Both the position numbers and the translations under genes were made by a program. Under the pieces are notes generated by a model that saw only the letters and a program-made list of their open reading frames with translations, did not search any database and had not been told where the DNA came from. From the NCBI RefSeq assembly GCF_001968825.1, contig NZ_MIEU01000002.1, forward strand, positions 1 to 64,000: a DNA stretch of 64,000 nucleotides. The letters are read 5' to 3'. Shown here in pieces: positions 34,484-44,171 of the stretch (position 1 is its first letter; each line of letters begins with the position of its first letter). This DNA comes from Tersicoccus sp. Bi-70 (GTDB lineage: Bacteria; Actinomycetota; Actinomycetes; Actinomycetales; Micrococcaceae).

Positions 34484-37400
34484 TCAGCTGCTCGTGGCCG
34501 CCTTGAGCGCGGTGCGGATCCGCTTCTCCGAGACGGAATAGGCCGTGCCGAGCTCGACGGCGAACAGGCTGACCCGCAGTTCCTCGATCATCCAGCGCAC
34601 GTGCGTCAGCGCGGCGGAAGGGCGGGCGCCCGGCGGCAGGGCCGCGACCGCGGCGTCGAACTCGTCTTCCAGGCCCTGCACGGCCGCCATGGACAGCCCG
34701 TCCCGCTGGACGTTGGTCGGCAGCTTCTCCAGCCGTCGGCTGATCGCCGTCAGGTAGCGCGGGTAGTGCTGCAGCTGCGCCCAGCCGGTCGCCGCGACGA
34801 AACCCGGGTACACCAGGTGCTCCAGCTGCGCCTTGATGTCGTTCAGCGCGCTGATCAGGGCCAGCGACGTGGTGCCCTTGAGCGACCGGCGGACCTGGGC
34901 GGCCTCGGCGAGCACGCGCTCCACGACGGCCGTGACGGCGAAGACGGTGTCGATCAGCTCCGCCCGGACATGCTCGAACAGGCCGTCGAATGCGGCGCGC
35001 GTCCAGGGCGGGTCCGCCGGCACCAGCCGGTCGACAGCGGCGAGGGTGCAGTCCTCGATCAGCGACGCGACGGAGCCGTGCGGGTTCTGCGTGAACGTCA
35101 GCTTCTCCCGGTTGGAGAGATGGTCCAGCACGTACCGCTGCGGGGACGGCACGCGGAGCGCGAGCAGCCGGACGACGCCGCGGCGGTGCGCCTGCGTCGC
35201 CTCGTCCCGGTCGGTCAGCGCCCGCAGGGAGACGCTGCCGCCGTCGTCGACGAGGGCCGGGAACCCGCGGACCGCGTGCCCAGCGACCGTCGTCGACACC
35301 TCCCGCTCGATGCTCTCACCGGGCCACGCCGTCAGCCCGGTGAGCTCGGCGAAGACGGCGGCGGGAGCCGAGGTCGCCTGAGCCGACGAGGCCGCCGGTG
35401 CCGGGGCACCGCCCCGGCCGTTCCGACCCCGGCCGTTCCGACCCCGGCCGCGCCGGCGGTCGCCGGGGGCGCCGGCCGGCGACGGAGCGCCACTCTCGCC
35501 GCCGAGCGTCGCCGCGATCGCGCGCCGTGAGGCGTCGGCCAGGCCGGCCTGCAGCCGTTCCAGCGAGGTGTCCTCGCCGAGCACCCGCCCGGTGCCGTCG
35601 ACGACGACGAACCGCAGCCGCAGATGCGCCGGGATCGCGTCGAGGTCGAACAGGGCCGGGTCGATGACGATGCCACGCAACCGGCGCAGCACGAGGGCGA
35701 GCGAGGGGAGCAGCTCGTCGGAGGACGCGTCGAAGTCGGCGTTCAGCGCCTCGACCGCCGCGCGTGCGACGTCGGGCGCGGGCACGACGTTCTTGCGCAC
35801 CGCCTTGGGCAGGGACCGGATCAGGGCGGTGACGAGCTCGATGCGCAGCCCCGGGATCTGCCAGGCGAACGGCGCGGCGTCCAGCTGCTGCAGGAACAGC
35901 ACCGGCACGGTCACGCTGACGCCGTCGTCGGCGCCGGGCTGGTGGGTGCGCTCGGCGGCCGGGTCGTACGCGTAGGTCAGGGCCAGCTCGTGACCCTGCT
36001 GCCGCCAGACGGTGGGGAAGGCGTCGGTGTCCAGGTCGTCGCCGCCGGCCAGGACGAGGCTCCGGTCCAGATCGAGCAGGTCGGGGTGCTCGTGCCGCTC
36101 GCGCTTCCACCACGAGTCGAAGTGCCGGCCCGAGACGATGGAGGCGGGCAACCGCGCGTCGTAGAAGTCGACGAGCGTCTCGTCGTCCACGAGCAGGTCG
36201 CGGCGCCGCATCCGGGTCTGCAGCTCCTCGACGGAGTCCAGCAGCTCCCGGTTGCGGCGGAAGAACGGGTGGTGGGTGCGCCAGTCGCCCTCGACCAGGG
36301 CGTGCCGGATGAACAGGTCGCGGGAGAGCTCCGGGTCGATCCGGCCGAAGTTGACCCGGCGCCGGGCGATCACCGGCAGCCCGTACAGGGTGACCTTCTC
36401 CCACGCCATCACGGCACCGCTCTTCGCGGACCAGTGCGGCTCGGAGTAGGAGCGCTTGATCAGGTCCGGGGCGAGGTCCTCGACCCAGGCCGGGTCGATC
36501 CGCGCGTTGACGCGGGCCCACAGCCGGGACGTCTCGACCAGTTCCGCGCTCATCACCCACTCCGGGTTCTTCCGGAACAGGGAGGACCCGGGGAAGAGGG
36601 CGAAGTGCGTGCCGCGGGCGCCCGTGTACTCGCGCTTGCGCTCGTCCCACAGGCCCACCTGGCTGAGCAGCCCGGCGAGCAGGGACTGGTGGATGGCGTC
36701 GTGCCCGGCGACGGCGTCGACGTCGCGCCCCGGGGCGAGGGTGATGCCGAGCGGCTTGGCCAGCTGCCGCAGCTGGGCGAACAGGTCCTGCCACTCGCGG
36801 ATCCGCAGGTAGTTGAGGAACTCGGCGCGGCACAGCCGGCGGAAGGCGTTGCCGGAGAGCTCCCGCTGCTGCTCCTGCAGGTGGTTCCACAGCAGCAGGA
36901 ATCCGGTGAAGTCACTGGTCGGATCGACGAAGCGGGCGTGCTGCTGCTTCGCCTGCGTCTCCTTGTCCGTGGGCCGTTCACGCGGGTCCTGGATGGTCAT
37001 CGCCGCGGCGAGGATCATCACCTCCTTGGCGCACCCGCGCCTGGAGGCCTCGATGATCATCCGGCCGAGCCGCGGGTCCACGGGCAGCTGGGCGAGCTGC
37101 CGGCCGACCTCGGTCAGGCCCGAGCCGCGGGCCGGGGCCAGGTCGCCTGCCCGGCCGGTGGCGGCACGGGCCGGCGCGAGGGCCCCGAGCTCGCGGAGCA
37201 GCGTGACACCGTCGTTGATCGCCCGCTCCTGCGGGGGCTCGACGAACGGGAAGGCCGCGACCTCCTTCGGCCCCTCCGCGATGCCCATCGCCGCCATCTG
37301 CAGGATGACCGCAGCCAGGTTCGTGCGCAGGATCTCCGGGTCGGTGAACTCGCGGCGTGCCTCGAAGTCCTCCTCCGAGTAGAGCCGGATGCAGATGCCG

Positions 37401-38497
37401 TCCGCGACGCGCCCGCACCGGCCCGCGCGCTGGTTGGCCGACGCCTGGGAGATGCGTTCGATCGGCAGGCGCTGCACCTTGGTCCGTACGCTGTAGCGGG
37501 AGATGCGCGCGGTGCCGGGGTCGATGACATACCGGATGCCGGGCACGGTGAGCGACGTCTCGGCGACGTTGGTCGCGAGCACGATCCGGCGCCGCGGACC
37601 GGGGGAGAACACCCGGTGCTGCTCCTCCATGGAGAGCCGGCCGAAGAGGGGAAGCACCTCGGCGTCCGCGAGTCGCCGGTTGCCGGGCAGCCGAGCCCGC
37701 AGGGCCTCGGCCGCGTCGCGGATCTCCCGTTCGCCGGAGAAGAAGACCAGGATGTCGCCCGGCGCCTCGCGGGAGAGCTCGTCGACGGCGTCGCAGACGG
37801 CGTCCAACGGGTCCCGGCCCTCGGCCTGCGTGTCCCCGTCCTCGTCGTCGTCCTCGGCCGGCTCGGTCAGCGGCCGGTACCGGATCTCGACGGGGTAGGT
37901 GCGGCCGGAGACCTCGAGGATGGGCGCCGGTTCGGGCTCGGTGCTCCCGTCCTCGCCGGGGCGCGGCAGCGCGAAGTGCTCGGCGAACCGCTCCGGGTCG
38001 ATGGTGGCGGAGGTGATGATCACCTTCAGGTCCGGCCGGGTCGGCAGCAGCCGCTTGAGGTAGCCGAGCAGGAAGTCGATGTTCAGGCTGCGCTCGTGCG
38101 CCTCGTCGATGATGATGACGCTGTACCGGCGCAGCTTCGGATCGTTCTGGATCTGCGCGAGCAGGATGCCGTCCGTCATCAGCCGGATCCGGCTGTCGGG
38201 GCCGTTCACGGACGTGAACCGTACCTGGTAGCCGACGGTCTCCCCGATGCTCTCGCCCAGTTCCTCGGCAATGCGTTCGGCGACGGTGCGGGCGGCAAGA
38301 CGACGCGGCTGGGTGTGGGCGATCAGACCGCGCTCGCCGAGGCCCAGCTCGAGGCACATCTTGGGGATCTGGGTGGTCTTGCCGGAGCCGGTCTCCCCGG
38401 CGATGATCGTCACCTGGTTCGCGGCGACGGTGGCCATGATGTCCTCGCGGCGTGCGCTGACGGGCAGCGCGGCGGGGTAGCTGATGGTGGCCGGCAC
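34484..38497 (-). CDS. hrpA: ATP-dependent RNA helicase HrpA
   Basis: A 1337-residue DEAH-box helicase. Motif I is GETGSGKT (34-41), followed by PRRLAAR, the DEAH box in IIIDEAHERS, SAT, and QRAGRCGR. HA2, OB-fold and the long HrpA C-terminal domain (DUF3418-type) follow. Between about residues 1005 and 1050 is a Gly/Arg/Asn-rich insert (RRRGRGRNGRGRNGRGG) that could add RNA binding. In E. coli HrpA rescues stalled or collided ribosomes and processes mRNA. The GTG at 38497 has no Shine-Dalgarno; a TAGACT box stands 8 bp upstream. Confidence 0.94.
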   Translation of the reverse strand: MPATISYPAALPVSARREDIMATVAANQVTIIAGETGSGKTTQIPKMCLELGLGERGLIAHTQPRRLAARTVAERIAEELGESIGETVGYQVRFTSVNGPDSRIRLMTDGILLAQIQNDPKLRRYSVIIIDEAHERSLNIDFLLGYLKRLLPTRPDLKVIITSATIDPERFAEHFALPRPGEDGSTEPEPAPILEVSGRTYPVEIRYRPLTEPAEDDDEDGDTQAEGRDPLDAVCDAVDELSREAPGDILVFFSGEREIRDAAEALRARLPGNRRLADAEVLPLFGRLSMEEQHRVFSPGPRRRIVLATNVAETSLTVPGIRYVIDPGTARISRYSVRTKVQRLPIERISQASANQRAGRCGRVADGICIRLYSEEDFEARREFTDPEILRTNLAAVILQMAAMGIAEGPKEVAAFPFVEPPQERAINDGVTLLRELGALAPARAATGRAGDLAPARGSGLTEVGRQLAQLPVDPRLGRMIIEASRRGCAKEVMILAAAMTIQDPRERPTDKETQAKQQHARFVDPTSDFTGFLLLWNHLQEQQRELSGNAFRRLCRAEFLNYLRIREWQDLFAQLRQLAKPLGITLAPGRDVDAVAGHDAIHQSLLAGLLSQVGLWDERKREYTGARGTHFALFPGSSLFRKNPEWVMSAELVETSRLWARVNARIDPAWVEDLAPDLIKRSYSEPHWSAKSGAVMAWEKVTLYGLPVIARRRVNFGRIDPELSRDLFIRHALVEGDWRTHHPFFRRNRELLDSVEELQTRMRRRDLLVDDETLVDFYDARLPASIVSGRHFDSWWKRERHEHPDLLDLDRSLVLAGGDDLDTDAFPTVWRQQGHELALTYAYDPAAERTHQPGADDGVSVTVPVLFLQQLDAAPFAWQIPGLRIELVTALIRSLPKAVRKNVVPAPDVARAAVEALNADFDASSDELLPSLALVLRRLRGIVIDPALFDLDAIPAHLRLRFVVVDGTGRVLGEDTSLERLQAGLADASRRAIAATLGGESGAPSPAGAPGDRRRGRGRNGRGRNGRGGAPAPAASSAQATSAPAAVFAELTGLTAWPGESIEREVSTTVAGHAVRGFPALVDDGGSVSLRALTDRDEATQAHRRGVVRLLALRVPSPQRYVLDHLSNREKLTFTQNPHGSVASLIEDCTLAAVDRLVPADPPWTRAAFDGLFEHVRAELIDTVFAVTAVVERVLAEAAQVRRSLKGTTSLALISALNDIKAQLEHLVYPGFVAATGWAQLQHYPRYLTAISRRLEKLPTNVQRDGLSMAAVQGLEDEFDAAVAALPPGARPSAALTHVRWMIEELRVSLFAVELGTAYSVSEKRIRTALKAATSS

Positions 38498-38505
38498 GAT
38501 GACCC

Positions 38506-38511
38506 AGTCTA
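38506..38511 (-). promoter_or_regulatory. -10 box TAGACT, leaderless start of hrpA
   Basis: On the minus strand TAGACT is separated by 8 bp from the GTG at 38497. Confidence 0.5.
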
Positions 38512-39456
38512 GGCGTCGTGCGCGGCGGCTCCGGTGTGGCGCTCGCCGGCTTCTCGGCCGGCTGAATCGAGCGCCCGGCGGGGTGCGCGCGCGACGACGG
38601 CGGTGCCCTCCACGCGGTCGTCCCGCACGACGCGCGTCCGCAGGCCGGCGTCCCGGAACAGGCCCGCGCTGGCCGGGGCCTGCCGCACGCTGGTCTCGAC
38701 GATCACCGTGCCGCCGGGAGCGAGCCAGCGCCCGACGTCCGCGGCGATGCGGCGCTGGACGTCCAGGCCGTCGGCGCCGCCGTCGAGCGCCACGCGGTGC
38801 TCGTGGTCGCGGGCCTCCGGCGGCATCGAGCCGATCGCGGCGGTGGGGACATAGGGAGCATTGGCGACGACGACGTCGATCGTCCCCGCCACGCCGCGCG
38901 GCAGCGCCGCGAACAGGTCACCCTCGAGGACCAGGGCGCCCGGCGCATTGAGGCGGGCGCAGGCGACGGCGTCCGGGTCGATGTCGGCGGCGATCAGCCG
39001 GACCGGTGAGACGGCCGACGCGGCGGGCGGCGCGGGATCCGCGTCGCGACGGGGCGCGCCGCGGTCGGGGCGGTGAGTCAGCCGGGCCAGCCGGGCCGTG
39101 ACGGCCGCGACGCCGCAGCACAGCTCGAGCGCCGTGGGCGGGTGGCCCGGATCGACGCGGGCTCCCTCGACGCGGTGCAGTGCCGCGGCTGCGAGCCGGG
39201 CGAGCAACAGGGTGCGACGGCGGGGGACGAAGACGCCGGGGTGGACCACCACGCGCAGGTCCCCGAACGCGGCCCAGCCGAGCACGTGCTCGAGCGGTTC
39301 GCCGGCCACCCGGCGCCGGATCAGGTCCTCCCGGGCCGCGTCGTCCTGCTCGGCGGCGAACAGCAGCTCGGCCTCCTCCTCGGCGAAGACGCACCCGCTG
39401 CGGCGCAACCGGCCGATCACGTCCTCCCGCTGCGCCTCGACAGCGGCCCCGTTCAC
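38509..39456 (-). CDS. putative protein N5-glutamine methyltransferase (PrmC-related)
   Basis: A 315-residue SAM-dependent methyltransferase related to PrmC but distinct from the prmC at 57113. The catalytic motif is NAPY (VVANAPYVPTAAIGSMP) rather than NPPY. The substrate region is GVFVPRRRTLLL, and the SAM motif I is ALELCCGVAAV. An Ala/Pro/Arg-rich insert (about 125-145) is present. The true target is unknown. GTG 39456 overlaps the stop of the upstream kinase (GTGA). Its 3' end carries the hrpA promoter. Confidence 0.85.
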   Translation of the reverse strand: MNGAAVEAQREDVIGRLRRSGCVFAEEEAELLFAAEQDDAAREDLIRRRVAGEPLEHVLGWAAFGDLRVVVHPGVFVPRRRTLLLARLAAAALHRVEGARVDPGHPPTALELCCGVAAVTARLARLTHRPDRGAPRRDADPAPPAASAVSPVRLIAADIDPDAVACARLNAPGALVLEGDLFAALPRGVAGTIDVVVANAPYVPTAAIGSMPPEARDHEHRVALDGGADGLDVQRRIAADVGRWLAPGGTVIVETSVRQAPASAGLFRDAGLRTRVVRDDRVEGTAVVARAPRRALDSAGREAGERHTGAAAHDA

Positions 39457-40256
39457 CGCGACCGGTCCCGTCCCGCGGTGACGCCGGGCAGGGCGAGCGC
39501 GGCCTGGGCGGCCCGGTCGGTCCGGTCGGCGTAGCCGGCGCCGAAGAGGACGGTGTGCACCATCAGCGGATACAGCTGGTGGAGGGGGATGCGCGCCCGC
39601 CATCCGGCGCGGAGGGGATGGACCTGCCGGTAGCCCTCGAGGACGTCGTCGAACAGGGGGCAGCCGAAGAGGGCGAGGAAGGCCAGGTCCGTCTCCCGGT
39701 GCCCGCCGTGGGCCGCCGGGTCGATCAGGGTGGCGCCGTCGGACGTCCACATCACGTTGCCGCTCCACAGGTCGCCGTGCAGCCGGGCCGGCGGGTCGCC
39801 GTCGTCGAAGTCCCCGTCGAGCAGGCGGTCGACGACGTCGCGGATGACGTCCTCGGTGCGCGGGGCGAACACGTCCCGGGCCCGCGGGTGGTCCAGCAGG
39901 GGCTCGAGCCGCGCGCGCGCCAGGAAACGACCCCAGTCCGACTCCGCCGCCGCGGGCATCGGCAGCGGATCGTCCATCGGGCCGAAGTAGCCGTCCCCGT
40001 CCCACCCCGCGGGCAGGGCGCCGAAAGCGGGGGCACCGGCGTCGTGCGTGGTGGCCAGGCCCCGACCGAAGGCGACGGCGGACGGCGGGGTCGGGGCGAC
40101 CTCGACCAGCCTGTCGAGCAGCAGGTGGTCCTCGTCCACCTCGAGCACCGTCACGGCCGGGACGCCCTGCGCCTCGGTCAGCCAGCGCAGACCGGCGGCC
40201 TCGCAGGCGAAGAATCCCGGGGGCGCACCGGTGCGCTGTTTGCGGAAGGTGGGCAC
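39453..40256 (-). CDS. fructosamine kinase family protein
   Basis: A 267-residue kinase of the FN3K/aminoglycoside-phosphotransferase fold. The catalytic loop is LHGDLWSGN (160-167) and the metal-binding motif is IDP (178-180) in LIDPAAHGGHRETDLAFLALFG, diagnostic for this group. It phosphorylates ketosamines formed by glycation, allowing protein repair, in characterised members. GTG 40256 is leaderless, with TAGGCT 7 bp upstream. It is translationally coupled to the methyltransferase gene. Confidence 0.9.
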   Translation of the reverse strand: MPTFRKQRTGAPPGFFACEAAGLRWLTEAQGVPAVTVLEVDEDHLLLDRLVEVAPTPPSAVAFGRGLATTHDAGAPAFGALPAGWDGDGYFGPMDDPLPMPAAAESDWGRFLARARLEPLLDHPRARDVFAPRTEDVIRDVVDRLLDGDFDDGDPPARLHGDLWSGNVMWTSDGATLIDPAAHGGHRETDLAFLALFGCPLFDDVLEGYRQVHPLRAGWRARIPLHQLYPLMVHTVLFGAGYADRTDRAAQAALALPGVTAGRDRSR

Positions 40257-40263
40257 GCGACCC

Positions 40264-40269
40264 AGCCTA
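40264..40269 (-). promoter_or_regulatory. -10 box TAGGCT, leaderless start of the fructosamine kinase gene
   Basis: On the minus strand TAGGCT is separated by 7 bp from the GTG at 40256. The box lies at the very end of the WYL regulator gene. Confidence 0.5.
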
Positions 40270-41310
40270 GGTGCGCGCAGCGTCGGGGGGAACGGCAGGA
40301 TCCCGCGGAACGACGGCGCCGGGAGGACCCTCGGCGTCCGGGGGAGCGGCGACGTCGCCGACGGCGGCCTCCGCCAGCCGGTCGGCCAGCACGCGGGCCC
40401 GGTCGAGCAGCTCCGGCGGGGAGATCAGGGTGAACGGTTCGCCGGTGCCGATCAGCTGCGCGAGGGCCCAGTCCAGGGAGTCCGCGCCGACGCGGACCAG
40501 GGTGCTGCCGCCGTCCTCCGCCTCCACCTGCGCCACGAGCGGACCGAGCAGTTCGGTCACGCGTTCGACGGGGGCGCCGATCCGCACGCACAGGTCGTAC
40601 CGGTAGGGGGAGCGGGTGATGGTCTGCTGCACGTAGTCGGTCAGGTCGGCCGCCGGCAGGGGCCGCGGGGCGAACCGTCCGCGGGGCGTGGCCGTGCGCT
40701 CGATCCGGTCGACGCGGAAGGTGCGCCAGTCGTCCCGGTCCAGGTCGAACCCGACGAGGTACCAGCGGCGGCCGGCATCGATCAGCCGGTACGGCTCCAC
40801 CAGCCGCCGGGTGGCCGTCTCGTCCCGGCCGACGTGGTCGAAGGGCAGCACCCGCCGGTCCGTGATCGCCGTCGTGATGGCGGTGAGCACGGTCGCGTCG
40901 ATGTGCGCCGACGGGCCGCCGAGGGCGGAGACCGAGTCCCGCAGCGACGCGAACCGGCCGCGCAGCCGGGGCGGGGCCACCTGCTGGAGCTTGGCCAGCG
41001 CCCGCACCGAGGCCTCGCCGACACCGGCGACGGGGCTGATCGAGACGGCGTTCAGTCCGAGCGCGACGGCGAGGGCCTCGTCGTCGTCGAGCAGCAGCGG
41101 GGGCAGGTTCGCGCCCGCGCCGAGCTGGTAGCCGCCGGAGGCGCCGGGGGAGGAACGGATCGGGTAGCCGAGGGTGCGCAGCTTGTCGACGTCACGGCGC
41201 ACGGTCCGTTCGGTGACCTGCAGCCGGTCGGCGAGGTCCGGTCCCGACCACTCGCGGCGCACCTGGAGCAGGGACAGCAGGGCCAGCAGGCGCGCGGACG
41301 TCTGGATCAC
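40267..41310 (-). CDS. WYL-domain transcriptional regulator
   Basis: A 347-residue YafY-type regulator. The N-terminal HTH (LLALLSLLQVRREWSGPDLADRLQVTERTVRRDVDKLR) is followed by the WYL domain (VEPYRLIDAGRRWYLVGFD) and a C-terminal WCX region. The ligand is unknown. It is divergent from a DinB-family gene, 105 bp apart, a pairing often seen, so that gene is the first candidate target. The GTG at 41310 is leaderless (TAGGCT 6 bp upstream). The tail is Pro/Ala/Asp-rich. Confidence 0.9.
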   Translation of the reverse strand: MIQTSARLLALLSLLQVRREWSGPDLADRLQVTERTVRRDVDKLRTLGYPIRSSPGASGGYQLGAGANLPPLLLDDDEALAVALGLNAVSISPVAGVGEASVRALAKLQQVAPPRLRGRFASLRDSVSALGGPSAHIDATVLTAITTAITDRRVLPFDHVGRDETATRRLVEPYRLIDAGRRWYLVGFDLDRDDWRTFRVDRIERTATPRGRFAPRPLPAADLTDYVQQTITRSPYRYDLCVRIGAPVERVTELLGPLVAQVEAEDGGSTLVRVGADSLDWALAQLIGTGEPFTLISPPELLDRARVLADRLAEAAVGDVAAPPDAEGPPGAVVPRDPAVPPDAART

Positions 41311-41316
41311 GGTCTC

Positions 41317-41322
41317 AGCCTA
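41317..41322 (-). promoter_or_regulatory. -10 box TAGGCT, leaderless start of the WYL regulator gene
   Basis: On the minus strand TAGGCT is separated by 6 bp from the GTG at 41310. TACGCT at 41361-41366 on the plus strand may be the promoter of the divergent DinB gene. Confidence 0.5.
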
Positions 41323-41415
41323 GGCGAGTCCTGCGGACAGTTTCCGTCCGCAGCCGCTCCTACGCTGGCATCACGCCGGTGGAGACACCCACCCCGTCAG
41401 AGATGAGGGACAGCC

Positions 41416-41976
41416 ATGGATCCGATCACGATCGTCCGGGATCAGCCCAGCTGGCACTGGGACCACCAGCTGCAGCCCCGGTTGGCCGGTCTGACCGACG
41501 ACGAGTACGTCTGGGAGCCGGTCGCCGGGTGCTGGAACGTCCGACCCGAGGCGCAGATCACGGCGCCGATGGCGGTCGGCACGGGCACCCACCGGATCGA
41601 GTTCGCCCTGCCCGAGCCGGAGCCGGCCCCGGTCACGACCATCGCCTGGCGTCTCGGGCACCTGATCGTCGGCGTCCTCGGGACACGGGTCGCCTCGCAC
41701 TTCGGTGGCGAGCCGATGGACTACCGCGGCCACGCCTACGCCGCGACGGCGGACGAGGCGCTCGCCCAGCTCGACCGGGTGTACGCCGGGTGGAACGACG
41801 GCGTCGCCGCCCTCACCCCGGAGCGGGCCGCCGCGCCCATCGGGGAGGCGGAGGGGGAGTGGGCGGAGCACTCGATGCTCGAACTCGTCGTGCACATCAA
41901 CCGCGAGGTGATCCACCACGGAGCCGAGATCGCCCTGCTGCGCGACCTGTACGCCCACCGGCCGCTGACCGGCTGA
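41416..41976 (+). CDS. DinB superfamily protein
   Basis: A 186-residue DinB-like four-helix protein. Putative metal ligands are His in WRLGHL and the pair in HINREVIHHGAEIALLRDLY. Members are metal-dependent, and some are thiol (mycothiol or bacillithiol) transferases or maleylpyruvate isomerases; the reaction here is not known. The ATG at 41416 lies after GAGGGACAG. It is divergent from the WYL regulator, its probable controller. Confidence 0.82.
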   Translation: MDPITIVRDQPSWHWDHQLQPRLAGLTDDEYVWEPVAGCWNVRPEAQITAPMAVGTGTHRIEFALPEPEPAPVTTIAWRLGHLIVGVLGTRVASHFGGEPMDYRGHAYAATADEALAQLDRVYAGWNDGVAALTPERAAAPIGEAEGEWAEHSMLELVVHINREVIHHGAEIALLRDLYAHRPLTG

Positions 41977-42117
41977 AACCGGCGGCGGATCCGGGAGGAA
42001 CAGGCTGGTCCGACACCCCTCCGGTACCGCCCCGCGCCGGGTGTAGGTTCGGGTCAGGATCGGCCCGACCGGCCCGGGCAGGATCGTCCGGCGTGCGCGG
42101 GCGACGAGGAGGACCCG

Positions 42118-44121
42118 ATGGCACACCCGTCCCTGCTGGACCGGCAGGAACGACGCGGTCGTCTGCGCAACTGGTTCCTCGAGGGCCTGAACGACCAGGC
42201 GGGATCGCACCAGGGCCCGGGCGCCCAGCCGGCGGAGGAGCATCCCCGCCACCCGTGGTGGAAGGTCATGTGCCTGACGGGCGTCGACTACTTCTCCACC
42301 CTCGGCTACCAGCCCGCCATCGCCGCGCTCGCGGCGGGTTTCCTCTCCCCGATGGCCACCATCATCCTCATCGCCGTGACGCTGTTCGGGGCGCTGCCGG
42401 TGTACCGGCGGGTCGCGGCGGAGAGTCCTCACGGCGCCGGCTCGGTGGCCATGCTCGAACGGTTGATGCCGCGCTGGCGGGGCAAGGTCTTCGTCCTGGT
42501 GCTGCTCGGGTTCGCCGCCACCGACTTCATGATCACCATGACGCTCTCCGCGGCGGACGCCTCGGCGCACCTGATCGGCAACCCGCTCGCGCCGTCGTTC
42601 CTGCACGGCGGCCAGGTGTGGGTGACCATCGTGCTGCTGACCCTGCTCGCCGTCGTCTTCCTGCGCGGCTTCGCCGAGGCCATCGGTTTTGCCGTCGTCC
42701 TCGTGGGTGTCTACCTGGCACTCAACGTCGTCGTGGTCGGCACAGCCCTGCTGCAGGTCGCCGCGCACCCGGCGCTGCTGAACCACTGGGTCGACGCGGT
42801 CACCACGGTGCACGGCGGCGGCTGGGCCGTGCTCGGCACGAGCCTGCTCGTCTTCCCCAAGCTCGCGCTCGGCATGTCCGGTTTCGAGACCGGCGTCGCG
42901 GTGATGCCGCAGATCCGCGGCTCGCGTTCCAGCTCCCGGTCCCGCTCCAAGGCCGGTTCCGGCTCCGCTGCCGCGGGTGACGACGGCCTGCAGGGACGCA
43001 TCCGGGGCGCCCGGCGGCTGCTGACGACGTCGGCCGCCATCATGAGCGTCTTCCTGCTGACCTCCAGCTTCGCCACCACGATCCTCATCCCGCCGGCCGA
43101 GTTCCAGGCGGGCGGCCAGGCGGAGGGGCGGGCACTCGCCTACGTCGCGCACGCCTACCTCGGCCCGGTGTTCGCGAGCGTCTACGACCTGAGCACCATC
43201 ACCATCCTGTGGTTCGCGGGTGCCTCCGCCATGGCCGGCCTGCTCAACCTGGTGCCGCGCTACCTGCCCCGCTACGGCATGGCGCCCGAGTGGGCGTCGG
43301 CCGTCCGGCCCCTGATCGCCGTGTTCTTCGCCGCCGCGGTGCTCGTGACCGTCGTGTTCGACGCCGACGTCAACGCCCAGGGCGGCGCGTACGCCACGGG
43401 CGTGCTCGTGCTGATGACGTCGGCGGCCGTGGCGGTCACCCTCGCGGTCGCCCGGCGGCGCACCCGGCGGGCGACCATCGCGTTCGCGGCCGTGACCGTC
43501 GTCTTCGTCTACACGACGGTCGCGAACGTCATCGAACGCCCCGAGGGCGTGCGGATCGCGGCGATCTTCATCCTGGCGATCCTCGTCGTCTCCTTCGTCT
43601 CCCGGGTGATGCGTTCGTTCGAGCTGCGGGAGACCGATGTGACCTTCGACGAGGCGGCCCTGGCGATGCTGAAGGAGGCGAACAGTCCGGACGGCGTCAC
43701 CGTGATCGCCCACGAGGCCGGTCACGGCGGCCCGGGGCAGTACGCGGAGAAGCTGCAGGAGGTGACGGGCCGGGATCACCTGCCCTCGGGTGCCCACCCG
43801 CTCTTCCTCGAGGTGACCGTGGTCGACTCCTCGGACTTCGCCGTCGAGCTCGACGTGCGCGGCATCCGGGTGGGCGACGCGGACGTCCTGCGGGTCACCA
43901 GCCCGGTGGTGCCGAACACCATCGCCGCGGTGCTGCTGCAGATCCGCGACCTGACCGACGAGGTGCCCCACGTCTACTTCGAGTGGACGGAGGGCAACCC
44001 CCTGACCAACCTGGCGCGCTTCGTCTTCTCCGGGCAGGGCGAGGTGGCGCCGGTGACGCGGGAGATCCTGCGCCGGGCCGAGCCGATGGTGCTGCTGCGG
44101 CCGCACGTGCACGTCGGCTGA
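42118..44121 (+). CDS. APC-superfamily permease
   Basis: A 667-residue transporter. About twelve hydrophobic segments (residues 48-500) open with [32 protein letters not shown], typical of an actinobacterial APC group. A Ser/Arg-rich loop (about 264-290) interrupts it after [11 protein letters not shown]. The last 170 residues are soluble. The substrate is unknown; amino acids or K+ are possible for the superfamily. ATG 42118 is preceded by GAGGAGG. TAGGTT at 42044-42049 may be the -10. Confidence 0.82.
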   Translation: MAHPSLLDRQERRGRLRNWFLEGLNDQAGSHQGPGAQPAEEHPRHPWWKVMCLTGVDYFSTLGYQPAIAALAAGFLSPMATIILIAVTLFGALPVYRRVAAESPHGAGSVAMLERLMPRWRGKVFVLVLLGFAATDFMITMTLSAADASAHLIGNPLAPSFLHGGQVWVTIVLLTLLAVVFLRGFAEAIGFAVVLVGVYLALNVVVVGTALLQVAAHPALLNHWVDAVTTVHGGGWAVLGTSLLVFPKLALGMSGFETGVAVMPQIRGSRSSSRSRSKAGSGSAAAGDDGLQGRIRGARRLLTTSAAIMSVFLLTSSFATTILIPPAEFQAGGQAEGRALAYVAHAYLGPVFASVYDLSTITILWFAGASAMAGLLNLVPRYLPRYGMAPEWASAVRPLIAVFFAAAVLVTVVFDADVNAQGGAYATGVLVLMTSAAVAVTLAVARRRTRRATIAFAAVTVVFVYTTVANVIERPEGVRIAAIFILAILVVSFVSRVMRSFELRETDVTFDEAALAMLKEANSPDGVTVIAHEAGHGGPGQYAEKLQEVTGRDHLPSGAHPLFLEVTVVDSSDFAVELDVRGIRVGDADVLRVTSPVVPNTIAAVLLQIRDLTDEVPHVYFEWTEGNPLTNLARFVFSGQGEVAPVTREILRRAEPMVLLRPHVHVG

Positions 44122-44171
44122 CGTCCGCGGGTCCGCGCGTCACAGGGCTGTGCCGGGGCGGTAAAGAGGCC

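Noticed and set aside
34211-34540. Open reading frames through the 72-bp array
   Set aside because: They arise because the repeat length is a multiple of three. The products are repeats of the array itself, and no start signal is seen.
38509-40005. Methyltransferase frame extended upstream to 40005
   Set aside because: The extra 180 codons lie inside the fructosamine kinase gene in another frame and are Arg/Pro-rich. GTG 39456 fits the domain and the GTGA overlap.
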